Shown here in pieces: positions 1 to 6,039 of a stretch of 16,543 nucleotides of DNA. The notes under the pieces are model-generated. The model was not told the DNA's origin. It did no database searches and saw only the letters and a list, made by a program, of their open reading frames with translations. Made by a program: the position numbers and the translations under genes. Location of the stretch: positions 1 through 16,543 of the forward strand of contig JAGVYO010000026.1 of the NCBI GenBank assembly GCA_018303225.1, written 5' to 3'. Each line of letters starts with the position of its first letter. Position 1 is the first letter of the stretch. Source of the stretch: Candidatus Woesearchaeota archaeon (GTDB taxonomy: Archaea; Nanobdellota; Nanobdellia; Woesearchaeales; JAGVYO01).

Positions 1-1
1 C

Positions 2-130
2 CATTTGGATCGCCTGGAAGAACAAAACATGGTGTTTAAGCGCTCTGCAGGCAAGACATCCCGCTACAAGATCATGCAGCTGGAAGACCGCATCCAGTCT
101 TTCTCGTGCGTTCTGGACGAAGAGAAATAA
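2..130 (+). CDS. C-terminal fragment of a winged-helix-like DNA-binding protein
   Basis: The frame is open from the window edge to a TAA at 128-130 and gives 42 residues. The fragment begins HLDRLEEQNMVFKRSAGKTS and continues with RYKI. A helix, then a basic turn with GKTSRY, then a beta-like strand is the pattern of the recognition helix plus wing of a winged-helix domain, here at the end of the protein. The rest of the gene lies outside the window, so the family cannot be fixed. A transcription regulator is the simplest reading. The C-terminal winged helix of an Orc1/Cdc6 initiator is an alternative, which matters because three palindromes follow directly downstream. Confidence 0.5.
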   Translation, partial: HLDRLEEQNMVFKRSAGKTSRYKIMQLEDRIQSFSCVLDEEK

Positions 131-179
131 GGCGCCCTTTGGTTCCTTCTGTCCGGATACAATTTCTTTGTTTTGATGA

Positions 180-197
180 AGTCTAAACGTTTAGACT
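180..197. promoter_or_regulatory. Perfect 18-bp palindrome, copy 1
   Basis: AGTCTAAACGTTTAGACT is identical to its own reverse complement. It shares the outer AGTC...GACT and the following T-A-A with copy 2. It lies 50 bases after the stop of the winged-helix fragment. Perfect dyads of this size repeated in one intergenic region suggest binding sites for a dimeric protein; the binder is unknown. Confidence 0.6.
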
Positions 198-223
198 CCT
201 CTACAAATCATCCCATTTCATAA

Positions 224-241
224 AGTCTAACCGGTTAGACT
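224..241. promoter_or_regulatory. Perfect 18-bp palindrome, copy 2
   Basis: AGTCTAACCGGTTAGACT is a perfect palindrome. It differs from copy 1 only in the central four bases (ACGT versus CCGG), with symmetry kept. Its centre is 44 bp from that of copy 1. Confidence 0.6.
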
Positions 242-299
242 CATCCAATTTCAATAGCGGAGTCACTTTAAAGGCCCTTTGACCGATGGTTCTTAACAA

Positions 300-317
300 A
301 GTCGATGCGCATCGACT
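300..317. promoter_or_regulatory. Perfect 18-bp palindrome, copy 3
   Basis: AGTCGATGCGCATCGACT is a perfect palindrome with the same outer AGTC/GACT but a different core. Its centre is 76 bp from that of copy 2. It lies about 47 bp upstream of the TATA element of the antitoxin-like gene, so it could be an operator for that promoter. Confidence 0.55.
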
Positions 318-363
318 GGCCGCTTTATTTGGATCAATTCAACTCCTTTGGGGTCAACCAAAA

Positions 364-373
364 GTTATATAAA
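364..373 (+). promoter_or_regulatory. TATA element of the antitoxin-like gene
   Basis: TTATATAAAT is centred about 27 bases before the ATG at 396, the usual distance from an archaeal TATA box to the transcription start. The mRNA is therefore probably leaderless, which decides the start codon. Confidence 0.65.
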
Positions 374-395
374 TGGGAATGGCCACCTAGGGCTT

Positions 396-545
396 ATGAA
401 GCAGGACATGGTTCTTATATCAAGAAAAGAGTATGAGGGTATGAAAGAAACGATAGAGTTATTGCAAAATCCCGGGATGATGAAGCAAATTCTGGAAAGT
501 GAAAAGAATATAGCGCAAGGAAAAATAAAGAAATTTAATGTTTAA
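396..545 (+). CDS. Small antitoxin-like protein
   Basis: The product has 49 residues. It contains LISRKEYEGMKETIELLQNP followed by GMMKQILES and a basic C-terminus. The run 'sRkEYEgmketie-ll-nP-mmkqi-es' is the usual layout of short RelB/Phd-type antitoxins, whose C-terminal helix wraps around a RelE toxin. I use the ATG at 396 rather than the in-frame TTG at 348 because the TATA element at 364-373 lies inside the longer version and fits a leaderless start at 396. The gene converges with the RelE-like gene at 542-799, and the two stop regions overlap by four bases. Its role as antitoxin to that toxin is inferred from proximity and family resemblance; the convergent arrangement is unusual. Confidence 0.6.
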   Translation: MKQDMVLISRKEYEGMKETIELLQNPGMMKQILESEKNIAQGKIKKFNV

Positions 546-799
546 TAAACAGTATGCGTCCCTACCGCTTCTACAATAATCCTCCTCTTAGTATCATCAA
601 TGCTGTAAATCATTCTTATATTTGAGCCAAGCCAGCAACTCCATTTGCCGGCTAGCCTTCCATGCAGAGGATGTGCGTCAATTTCGGTTCTCGGAGATTG
701 TTTCAATCTTTGCAATTTGTCGGTAATATCGCGCCTTTCTTTCATATACCTCTTAAGCACCTTCTCCGTTTTATTGTTTGCGATATAAATCTCATACAT
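542..799 (-). CDS. RelE/ParE-family toxin-like protein
   Basis: The product has 85 residues. The features are an N-terminal strand (MYEIYIANN), basic helices with a KRYMKERRDI-like segment, then LHGRLAGKWSCWLGSNIRMI and YSIDD, and a final strand RRIIVEAVGTHTVY. This is the RelE/YafQ-type layout: a 'hpL-gkl-g-w-r--g-yRviY-id' core with a C-terminal histidine and tyrosine. Such proteins are usually ribosome-dependent mRNA endonucleases held inactive by an antitoxin. The ATG at 799 is preferred over a TTG six bases upstream because a TATA element (821-830) lies 26 bases away. The gene is convergent to the antitoxin-like gene, with a four-base overlap of 3' ends, and has its own promoter. In most toxin-antitoxin loci the two genes share one operon. 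Confidence 0.75.
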   Translation of the reverse strand: MYEIYIANNKTEKVLKRYMKERRDITDKLQRLKQSPRTEIDAHPLHGRLAGKWSCWLGSNIRMIYSIDDTKRRIIVEAVGTHTVY

Positions 800-820
800 A
801 AACAACTTACGTTAGGACTA

Positions 821-830
821 ATATTTAAAC
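821..830 (-). promoter_or_regulatory. TATA element of the RelE-like gene
   Basis: Read on the minus strand this is GTTTAAATAT, centred 26 bases before the ATG at 799, fitting a leaderless transcript. The gap 831-962 holds nothing else that I recognise. Confidence 0.55.
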
Positions 831-962
831 AGTGGCTTTACAGAAGCCTATCTGAATGTGTTTCTCACTTCCTCATCTATCACTGCCCCTACCATCTCAA
901 TCTGCCCATCACCGCTGTACTAAATGTGTAGTGGAGGTAGGGAGTCGGAGGAAAGGTATGAC

Positions 963-1033
963 GCCCCCTCTGGGAATCGAACCCAGATCCCAAGCTCCGC
1001 AAGCTCGTATTCTGTCCGTTATACTAAGGGGGC
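963..1033 (-). tRNA. tRNA-Arg (anticodon GCG)
   Basis: The 71-base cloverleaf reads on the minus strand. The acceptor stem is GCCCCCT with AGGGGGC, the anticodon stem CGAGC with GCTTG (one G-U) around the loop TTGCGGA, giving GCG at positions 34-36, and the T arm CTGGG-TTCGATT-CCCAG. The D arm is weak: G10-U25, T11-A24 and T13-G22 form, but position 12 faces an A-A mismatch. The CCA end is not encoded. The anticodon reads CGC (and possibly CGU) codons. There is no intron. Confidence 0.88.
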
Positions 1034-1060
1034 AATAAGGTGGAAAAGAATAACTAGGGT

Positions 1061-1070
1061 TTTTATAAAG
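1061..1070 (-). promoter_or_regulatory. TATA element of tRNA-Arg
   Basis: CTTTATAAAA on the minus strand is centred about 33 bases before the mature tRNA 5' end, giving a transcription start a few bases upstream of the tRNA. Confidence 0.55.
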
Positions 1071-1144
1071 GTATTTGCTTATTCCGTACTATGTTGGATT
1101 TTCTTGCATTTAATTTATTTACTTTTTCTCTGTGGTTAGGCTCA

Positions 1145-1243
1145 TTACAAAAATTTCGTGCCGGAATTTTTGGGATATTCGCTATCGCAACAAAATGATT
1201 TTAATCCAATGCGCTTTTTATCAAATATTTGGAAGAGAATCAT
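1145..1243 (-). pseudogene. Decayed fragment related to the small ORF at 7180-7434
   Basis: The minus strand reads MILFQIFDKKRIGLKSF, then CCDSEYPKNSGTKFL and a stop. The ORF at 7180-7434 contains RILSPLSFKQWALDKKLF followed by WKDSDYPKNFRRKFL, and the two DNA segments also align by eye over about 100 bases with few gaps. The copy here has lost the sequence 5' of the matching region and stops early. It directly follows the ligase stop codon on the same strand. I read it as a remnant of a duplicated or dispersed gene; the function is unknown. Confidence 0.4.
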
Positions 1244-1254
1244 GACCTTATTGC

Positions 1255-3000
1255 CTATTTCTTCTGCTTCTTGTACAGATTCTCCATCTGCTTCAGCGTG
1301 GTTGCTTCTGAAGCAGGCTTTTCGGAGCGTACCGAAATAATCCGCGGAAAGCGCAATGCAAATCCGGATGTGTACGACGGGCTCTGCTGGATCTCCTCAT
1401 AAATGACTTCAATCACAATTTTCGGCTTTACGATAACAGAACGGCCTTTCTCCTCTACCACGAGTGATTTCAGCTCCCGGGTCATCTCTTCGTACGTGAC
1501 GCCTTCGCTCTCTTTCTCTTTCAGCCCGGAAGAGACCCTGCCAACTTCTTTCCACTCATCGCCGTCCTTGCAGGCCACGATGTAGCTGGAGAGCCACTTG
1601 GCCCGTTTGCCCTCTCCCCATTCCGCGCCCACCACCACCAGGTCCAGTGTTTCCAGCACGGGCTTCAATTTCACCATGTGGCCCACGCGCGCGCCGGGCT
1701 TATAGGGTGCCTTGAGATTCTTCAGCATCAGCCCTTCGTTGCCCTGCTTCAGTGATTTCTGCAGGAACGCTTCGATCTCTTTCTTGCTGTCCGTGATGAT
1801 GTGCTCTGCCAGCCCGATCTTTTTCTTCTCGGCTTTCACGATTTTCTTCAGGATCGCATACCGGTCTTCGTAATTCTCGTTCAAAAGGCTTTTTCCGTTA
1901 TGATACACGATGTCAAAGATATTGATCTCAATGGGCAGTTCGGTGGCCATCTCTCCGATGCCGTACTTCCGCTTGATGCGCTGCGAGATGTGCTGGAAGG
2001 GCAGATAGCGTCCTGTTTTCGGATTATACCCTACCCCTTCGGAGTCGAGGATGCAGGCGTCTGCTTTCACATGGCTCCTGATCAACGGCACCACCTCGGA
2101 AAATTGGGAGGTCACTTCTTCCAGCCTTCTGGTGAAAATCTTCACTTCGGCCCCCTTTTTGTGGATCTGCATCCGGAAGCCGTCGTACTTGAACTCGACG
2201 GCGCACGGCCTGTCAACCCGCTCAAGTCCGTCCTCTATGTCCTCTGCTTTCAATGCCAGCATGACTTTGATGGGCTTTCCGACGGTGATCGCTTCCTTGT
2301 CCAGGCCTTCCAGGCCGTCTTTCTTGGCGCTCTCGGCCACTGCCGAAAAGTCGTTGGTGACATCGTAGGCGTGCTGCACGGCCCCGATATACCGGTTGTA
2401 CCTTTCCCTGTCTTCCACTTCAATGTCTTCTTCCTTATACATGAATCCCATCTCTTTCTCGAAGAAGGCCCAGGCAATGGCGTCCCGCATGGTGCCTTCC
2501 CCGGTGCCTACCCGCAGCACCTCCAGGATGGTCCGGACGATGAAGCGCGCTTCCAGGGGCGTTGCAGAGGTCAGCAGTTCCGCGATCAATTTCAGCTTCC
2601 GGTCCACGGTGCCCGCGCCTTCCAGGGTGGCCAGTTTCCGCAGGTTCTCGAAGACTTTCTTGACATCCAGCTCATGCCGCGACAGCGTAGCCTGGGATTT
2701 TACCTTAACTAGGTTCTCGGCCACGGTGCCCAGATCGCCGGTCTTTTTCCACTCCTTCTCGATGCGGTCCTTTGACAGGCCCGTGGTCAGGACAATCGCT
2801 TTCGCGACCAATTTTGAAGCGACGCCGATCTTGCGCTCATCCCAGTTCGGGAACAGACGCCCCTGCAGGAGCAATACCACTGCCGGCAAATCCTCTACCT
2901 TTGCCTTTCTCAGAAATTCAGCGATGATCCGGGTCTTTTCCAGGCGCTTGGTCGTGCTTTCCAGCGCTTCGTAGACTTCGCATACGTTTTCGTATTTCAT
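1255..3000 (-). CDS. lig: ATP-dependent DNA ligase
   Basis: The 581-residue protein has the normal length of archaeal replicative ligases (LigB/Lig1 type). It seals nicks between Okazaki fragments and in repair through an enzyme-AMP intermediate. An N-terminal helical DNA-binding domain (about 1-235) contains RTILEVLRVGTGEGTMRDAI at 156-175. The nucleotidyltransferase domain follows, with motif I EFKYDGFRMQ (Lys271 is the AMP acceptor), LDSEGV at 318-323, FDIVY at 362-366 (IIIa), EGLMLK at 422-427 (IV) and VKLKP at 443-447 (V). The OB fold ends with RFPRIISVRSEK. The ATG at 3000 lies 31 bases from a TATA element shared with the divergent nitroreductase gene. Confidence 0.96.
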   Translation of the reverse strand: MKYENVCEVYEALESTTKRLEKTRIIAEFLRKAKVEDLPAVVLLLQGRLFPNWDERKIGVASKLVAKAIVLTTGLSKDRIEKEWKKTGDLGTVAENLVKVKSQATLSRHELDVKKVFENLRKLATLEGAGTVDRKLKLIAELLTSATPLEARFIVRTILEVLRVGTGEGTMRDAIAWAFFEKEMGFMYKEEDIEVEDRERYNRYIGAVQHAYDVTNDFSAVAESAKKDGLEGLDKEAITVGKPIKVMLALKAEDIEDGLERVDRPCAVEFKYDGFRMQIHKKGAEVKIFTRRLEEVTSQFSEVVPLIRSHVKADACILDSEGVGYNPKTGRYLPFQHISQRIKRKYGIGEMATELPIEINIFDIVYHNGKSLLNENYEDRYAILKKIVKAEKKKIGLAEHIITDSKKEIEAFLQKSLKQGNEGLMLKNLKAPYKPGARVGHMVKLKPVLETLDLVVVGAEWGEGKRAKWLSSYIVACKDGDEWKEVGRVSSGLKEKESEGVTYEEMTRELKSLVVEEKGRSVIVKPKIVIEVIYEEIQQSPSYTSGFALRFPRIISVRSEKPASEATTLKQMENLYKKQKK

Positions 3001-3026
3001 CCGTTAGGTATTTAAAGAAGCGCTCC

Positions 3027-3035
3027 TATAAATAA
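3027..3035. promoter_or_regulatory. Central TATA element between divergent ligase and nitroreductase genes
   Basis: TATAAATAA reads TTATTTATA on the other strand, so it is an acceptable TATA box in both directions. Its centre (3031) is exactly 31 bases from the ligase ATG (3000) and 31 bases from the nitroreductase ATG (3062). No second TATA element at a proper distance is obvious in the 61-bp gap, so one box may serve both genes. Confidence 0.5.
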
Positions 3036-3061
3036 GTTATTCCATAAAAAGAGGATTTACT

Positions 3062-3700
3062 ATGGACGTATTCCAGGCCATCCACACCCGCCGATCCATC
3101 CGAAAATACCTGAATAAGCCCGTTGACTGGGACAGGGTGGTGAACATTCTCGAAGCCGGAAAATTCGCTCCCAACGCCGGCAACCTGTCCAACTTCAAAT
3201 TCATCGCGATACGGGACGAAGAGCAGCGGAAAAAGATTGCCAATGCCTGCCTGCAGCAGCACTGGATGGCCCAGGCGCCGGTGCATATTGCGGTCGTTTC
3301 CGAGCCGGAAAAATCAAAACGGTTTTACGGCGTCCGCGGGGAACGCTTCTATACCATCCAGGATTGCGCAGCGGCTATCGAGAACATGCTTCTGGCGGCC
3401 CACTCGTTGGGGCTGGGAAGCTGCTGGGTCGGCGCTTTCCAGGAAGAAAAGCTGCGTGAGCTGCTGCAGCTGCCGGAATCCATCATGATCCATGCGGTCC
3501 TCACGTTTGGGTATGCGGCTGAAAAACCAGTCATGCCTCCCAAATACCGGATCGAGCATTGCGTATTCCTAGAGAAATGGGGCCAGAAGAAAAACATCCC
3601 TTTCTCGTCGATGGGATGGTGGAGCGTCCGCACGGAAAAAGCAGTGAAAGCCGCCGGAAAAAAGCTGGCAAAACTATCCGAAAAGCTCAAAAAACGCTGA
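3062..3700 (+). CDS. Nitroreductase-family FMN oxidoreductase
   Basis: The product has 212 residues. It opens with MDVFQAIHTRRSIRKYLNKP, the 'I-tRRSiRky' FMN-phosphate-binding signature of the nitroreductase fold. APNAGNLSNFKF (about 37-48) and a central AAAIENMLLAAHSLGLGSCW followed by VGAF complete the family pattern, and the C-terminal half has FGYAAEKPVMPP. Members are usually homodimers that reduce nitro compounds, quinones or flavins with NAD(P)H; the substrate cannot be read from sequence. A basic tail of about 40 residues (KAAGKKLAKLSEKLKKR) extends beyond the core. A GAGGA Shine-Dalgarno-like stretch (3051-3055) precedes the ATG by six bases. Confidence 0.9.
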   Translation: MDVFQAIHTRRSIRKYLNKPVDWDRVVNILEAGKFAPNAGNLSNFKFIAIRDEEQRKKIANACLQQHWMAQAPVHIAVVSEPEKSKRFYGVRGERFYTIQDCAAAIENMLLAAHSLGLGSCWVGAFQEEKLRELLQLPESIMIHAVLTFGYAAEKPVMPPKYRIEHCVFLEKWGQKKNIPFSSMGWWSVRTEKAVKAAGKKLAKLSEKLKKR

Positions 3701-3739
3701 TTCTTCTTTTCTAATCTATATTTCACACCATGGAAAAGT

Positions 3740-3747
3740 ATAAATAT
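3740..3747 (+). promoter_or_regulatory. Orphan TATA element downstream of the nitroreductase gene
   Basis: TATAAATA, preceded by purines (AAAAG), lies in the 313-bp gap before ftsZ and is too far from its ATG (4014) to be a leaderless promoter. A transcript would start near 3770, just before a run of hairpins. Confidence 0.4.
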
Positions 3748-3769
3748 TTGTTAGGGTTGAAAGAAAGGT

Positions 3770-3935
3770 TAAGAAAACATTAAATTGAGTTTTTTTGGCG
3801 AAAAACTCAATTGGCGTGTGTGTTTTCAACTTGTTCCGTGCGAATTTTGGCGATAAGCACGTGAAGTGCTAGGGTTTCATTGATTGTTGGCGCAACCGAC
3901 AAAACGCAACTTCTAATGGAGATGGAGAACTAACC
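3770..3935 (+). ncRNA. Possible small structured RNA in the gap before ftsZ
   Basis: No convincing ORF lies in this gap. Between two TATA elements I see a 12-bp hairpin (3783-3794 with 3801-3812, loop TTGGCG). There is also a short AGCAC/GTGCT hairpin (3856-3860 with 3866-3870), with CGTGC/GCACG (3837-3841 with 3857-3861) as an alternative pairing. A 7-bp hairpin follows (3884-3890 with 3896-3902, one G-U, loop CGCAA). The hexamer TTGGCG occurs four times (3795, 3811, 3847, 3887). It could be an independent small RNA, a long ftsZ leader, or a cluster of protein-binding sites. I do not recognise an RNA family; it lacks clear C/D boxes. Confidence 0.28.
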
Positions 3936-3938
3936 TAG

Positions 3939-3970
3939 ATATAAATATTTCGGTACTCTAATATTTATAT
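3939..3970 (+). promoter_or_regulatory. ftsZ promoter: paired TATA elements in an 11-bp inverted repeat
   Basis: ATATAAATATT (3939-3949) and AATATTTATAT (3960-3970) are exact reverse complements separated by ten bases. Either arm can act as a TATA box. The second arm would start transcription near 3992, leaving a short leader that contains the strong ribosome binding site at 4001-4008. The symmetry may also be an operator or allow divergent transcription. Confidence 0.5.
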
Positions 3971-4000
3971 TCGGGGGGTTAATAGACCACAAAACAAAAA

Positions 4001-4008
4001 GGGGGAGG
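4001..4008 (+). promoter_or_regulatory. Strong Shine-Dalgarno site of ftsZ
   Basis: GGGGGAGG lies five bases before the ATG at 4014. It is the strongest ribosome binding site in the window, where most monocistronic genes look leaderless, so high expression of FtsZ is likely. Confidence 0.7.
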
Positions 4009-4013
4009 CCAAA

Positions 4014-5087
4014 ATGGAGTTTGTCGTGCAAAATGCCTTAAAACAGGCAGAGGAACAGAAATTCGGGGCAGGCATTGAAGTCGGGCAGGCCAACATCAAG
4101 GTGATTGGTGTAGGCGGCGCCGGCAATAACATGGTGGGTTGGTTATACCAAAAAGGCATCAAAGGAGCCGAGATTATCGGCTGCAATACCGACCAGCAGC
4201 ATTTGAATACCATTGATGTGGATCGCAAATTCTTAATCGGGCGCGAAGTCACCCGCGGCTTGGGTTGCGGAGGATTTCCGGAAAAAGGCGCTGAGGCAGC
4301 CCAGGAGACGCTGCAGGAGATCAAAGAGGCTCTGCGGGGATCGGACATGGTCTTTGTCTGCGCAGGTATGGGCGGCGGCACCGGCACAGGGGCTGCTCCT
4401 GTGGTAGCGCAAGTAGCCAAAGATACCGGCTCTATCGTAATTGGCACGGTTACCATGCCGTTCAAGATCGAACGGGCAAGGATCGATAAGGCTGAATTCG
4501 GCCTGCAGCAATTGCGCCAGGTCTCGGATACGGTCATTGTGATTGACAACAACCGGCTGGTCAGCATTGCGGGCAATTTGCCCATCAAGCAGGCCTTTGC
4601 CGTAGCCAACGAGTTGGTCTCTACCATGATCAAGGGCATTGTGGAAACCATTGCCATCCCATCGCTGGTCAATCTGGACTATGCGGACGTCAAGGCCATC
4701 ATGACCAATGGCGGCGTAGCAGCGATCGGCGTAGGCAGTTCGGACACCAATAACAGGGTAGACGAAGCTGTCAAAGGCGCCTTGAGAAATCCGCTCCTGG
4801 ACATCAACTATAAGGGAGCTACCGGTGCATTGATCCATGTATCCGGCGGTCCGGACATGACGCTCGACGAGATCAGCAAGGTCGGCGAGATTGTCACAGA
4901 ATCGCTGGATCCGGATGCCAATGTCATCTGGGGAGCCCGTGTAGACGACAGCATGAAGGGCAAAATGACGGTAATGACCATCATTACCGGCGTGAAGAGC
5001 CCGTGGATCCTGGGCAAGATGGACTACAAGAGGCCAAGTCCGCAGGCCCAGCAGATCAGCGAGGAGCTGGGCATAGAGCTGGTGTAA
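4014..5087 (+). CDS. ftsZ: Cell division protein FtsZ
   Basis: The 357-residue tubulin-family GTPase polymerises into the division ring at mid-cell. The N-terminal GTPase domain has IKVIGVGGAGNNMV (28-41), NTDQQHL (58-64) and the tubulin signature GGGTGTGAAP (120-129). The T7 loop NLDYADVKAIM (220-230) carries the acidic residues that complete GTP hydrolysis in the neighbouring subunit. A C-terminal domain follows with GATGALIHVSGGPDMT (268-283). The protein ends with a short tail, ISEELGIELV, probably an anchor-binding peptide; there is no long bacterial-type linker. It is transcribed alone from its own promoter, with a structured 3' UTR and a terminator before dphB. Which archaeal subgroup (FtsZ1 or FtsZ2) it belongs to would need a tree. 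Confidence 0.97.
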   Translation: MEFVVQNALKQAEEQKFGAGIEVGQANIKVIGVGGAGNNMVGWLYQKGIKGAEIIGCNTDQQHLNTIDVDRKFLIGREVTRGLGCGGFPEKGAEAAQETLQEIKEALRGSDMVFVCAGMGGGTGTGAAPVVAQVAKDTGSIVIGTVTMPFKIERARIDKAEFGLQQLRQVSDTVIVIDNNRLVSIAGNLPIKQAFAVANELVSTMIKGIVETIAIPSLVNLDYADVKAIMTNGGVAAIGVGSSDTNNRVDEAVKGALRNPLLDINYKGATGALIHVSGGPDMTLDEISKVGEIVTESLDPDANVIWGARVDDSMKGKMTVMTIITGVKSPWILGKMDYKRPSPQAQQISEELGIELV

Positions 5088-5114
5088 GCCGAAAAGAGGC
5101 AGGAATTTTTCATT

Positions 5115-5224
5115 TTCACCCCTTTAGTCTTTGTGGTGAAGGCCTTGGATGGCGACATCTGAGGCACCATTTCTTGCCTTCATTTTTTAAACCACCCCCA
5201 ACAAAATTTAATAAATGAAGGCAA
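5115..5224 (+). ncRNA. Structured ftsZ 3' UTR with three successive hairpins
   Basis: Hairpin 1 pairs TTCACC (5115-5120) with GGTGAA (5135-5140). Hairpin 2 follows after one base: a continuous 10-bp stem (5142-5151 with 5156-5165, two G-U pairs) capped by the GNRA tetraloop GCGA. Hairpin 3 is a perfect 12-bp stem (TTGCCTTCATTT, 5174-5185, with 5213-5224) around a 27-base loop. The terminator hairpin comes next. No ORF is evident here, and no TATA box suggests an independent promoter, so I read it as the 3' UTR of ftsZ or an RNA processed from it. The function is unknown. Confidence 0.4.
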
Positions 5225-5229
5225 ACCTT

Positions 5230-5264
5230 TGCCCTCTTCGGGGGGCATTTTTTTCTTTTTTTTT
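5230..5264 (+). terminator. UUCG hairpin followed by oligo-T: ftsZ terminator
   Basis: TGCCCTC and GGGGGCA form a 7-bp stem (one T-G pair) with a TTCG loop at 5230-5247, followed by seven Ts, a C and nine Ts. Archaeal termination needs only the oligo-T; the stable hairpin makes it look like a bacterial intrinsic terminator. The next promoter's TATA element starts seven bases later, so the site separates the ftsZ and dphB transcripts. Confidence 0.7.
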
Positions 5265-5270
5265 CAAACT

Positions 5271-5280
5271 CTTTATAAAG
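5271..5280 (+). promoter_or_regulatory. TATA element of dphB
   Basis: CTTTATAAAG is centred about 26 bases before the dphB ATG at 5302, indicating a leaderless transcript. Confidence 0.65.
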
Positions 5281-5301
5281 CTGTAAACATCCCTTTTTTC
5301 T

Positions 5302-6036
5302 ATGGCATTGTACTTTATCAGCATTGGTCTGAACGATTCGAAAGATATCTCTTTGAAAGGATTGGAGACTGTAAAGAAATGTGCAAAAGTGTACTTGGAG
5401 GGCTATACTTCGGTGCTGAATTGCCCGGTTTCTGATCTGGAGAAATTATACGGGAAGAAGGTCATTATAGCGGATCGCGATTTAGTAGAGAGCAAGGCCG
5501 GGGAAACGATATTGAAGGATGCGGAAGAGCAAAACACCGCTTTTTTGGTGGTCGGGGATGTCTTCTCTGCAACGACCCACATGGATTTGTGGCTGCGGGC
5601 CAAGGAAAAAGGCATTGAAACCATCGCCATCCATAACGCTTCTGTATTGACGGCTGTCGGGATAACGGGCCTGGAACTGTACAAGTTCGGCAAAGTGACT
5701 TCGATTCCGTTCCACAACAAAGATGTGAAAAGCCCTATTGAGGTCCTGAAGCAGAATCAAAAGATGGGTCTGCATACCCTGTTCTTATTAGACCTGGATC
5801 CAAAGGAAAAGAAGTTTCTGGCCATTAACGACGCAGCGGCTTATCTGATAAAGAATAGGGTTCCTAAAGATACCAAAGCGGTTGCGTGCTGTGCATTGGG
5901 GAGCTCCCATCCTCTTCTGAAATACGGCGCACTGGAAATTCTGCAAAAAGAGTCTTTTTCTAAATTCCCTCAATCCCTGATCATTCCCGGGAAACTGCAC
6001 TTCATGGAAGAAAAAGCGCTGGAACTGTTGGCGTAA
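5302..6036 (+). CDS. dphB: Diphthine synthase
   Basis: The 244-residue SAM-dependent methyltransferase is of the Dph5/DphB family, which methylates the modified histidine of elongation factor 2 on the way to diphthamide. This modification occurs only in archaea and eukaryotes, so the gene is a good host marker. Typical segments are KDISLKGLETVKK (14-26), VGDVFSATTHMDLWLRA (84-100), IHNASVLTAVGITGLELY (110-127) and KFGKVTSIPF (128-137). The usual GDP in the cofactor loop reads GDV here. The leaderless ATG at 5302 fits its TATA box. It converges with the lipoprotein gene, with a three-base gap between them. Confidence 0.95.
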   Translation: MALYFISIGLNDSKDISLKGLETVKKCAKVYLEGYTSVLNCPVSDLEKLYGKKVIIADRDLVESKAGETILKDAEEQNTAFLVVGDVFSATTHMDLWLRAKEKGIETIAIHNASVLTAVGITGLELYKFGKVTSIPFHNKDVKSPIEVLKQNQKMGLHTLFLLDLDPKEKKFLAINDAAAYLIKNRVPKDTKAVACCALGSSHPLLKYGALEILQKESFSKFPQSLIIPGKLHFMEEKALELLA

Positions 6037-6039
6037 GGC

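Noticed and set aside
348..395. TTG start for the antitoxin-like gene
   Set aside because: The TATA box lies within this stretch, so it would be upstream of the transcript.
831..962. Possible small gene or RNA between the RelE-like gene and tRNA-Arg
   Set aside because: Short frames here lack start signals and I saw no stable hairpin or conserved element.
1801..2712. Long plus-strand frame (303 codons) inside the ligase gene
   Set aside because: It is antisense to conserved ligase motifs, its product matches no known pattern, and it has no promoter; a shadow of the real gene.
4233..4838. Minus-strand frames opposite ftsZ
   Set aside because: They are out-of-frame shadows of a strongly conserved gene with no start signals.
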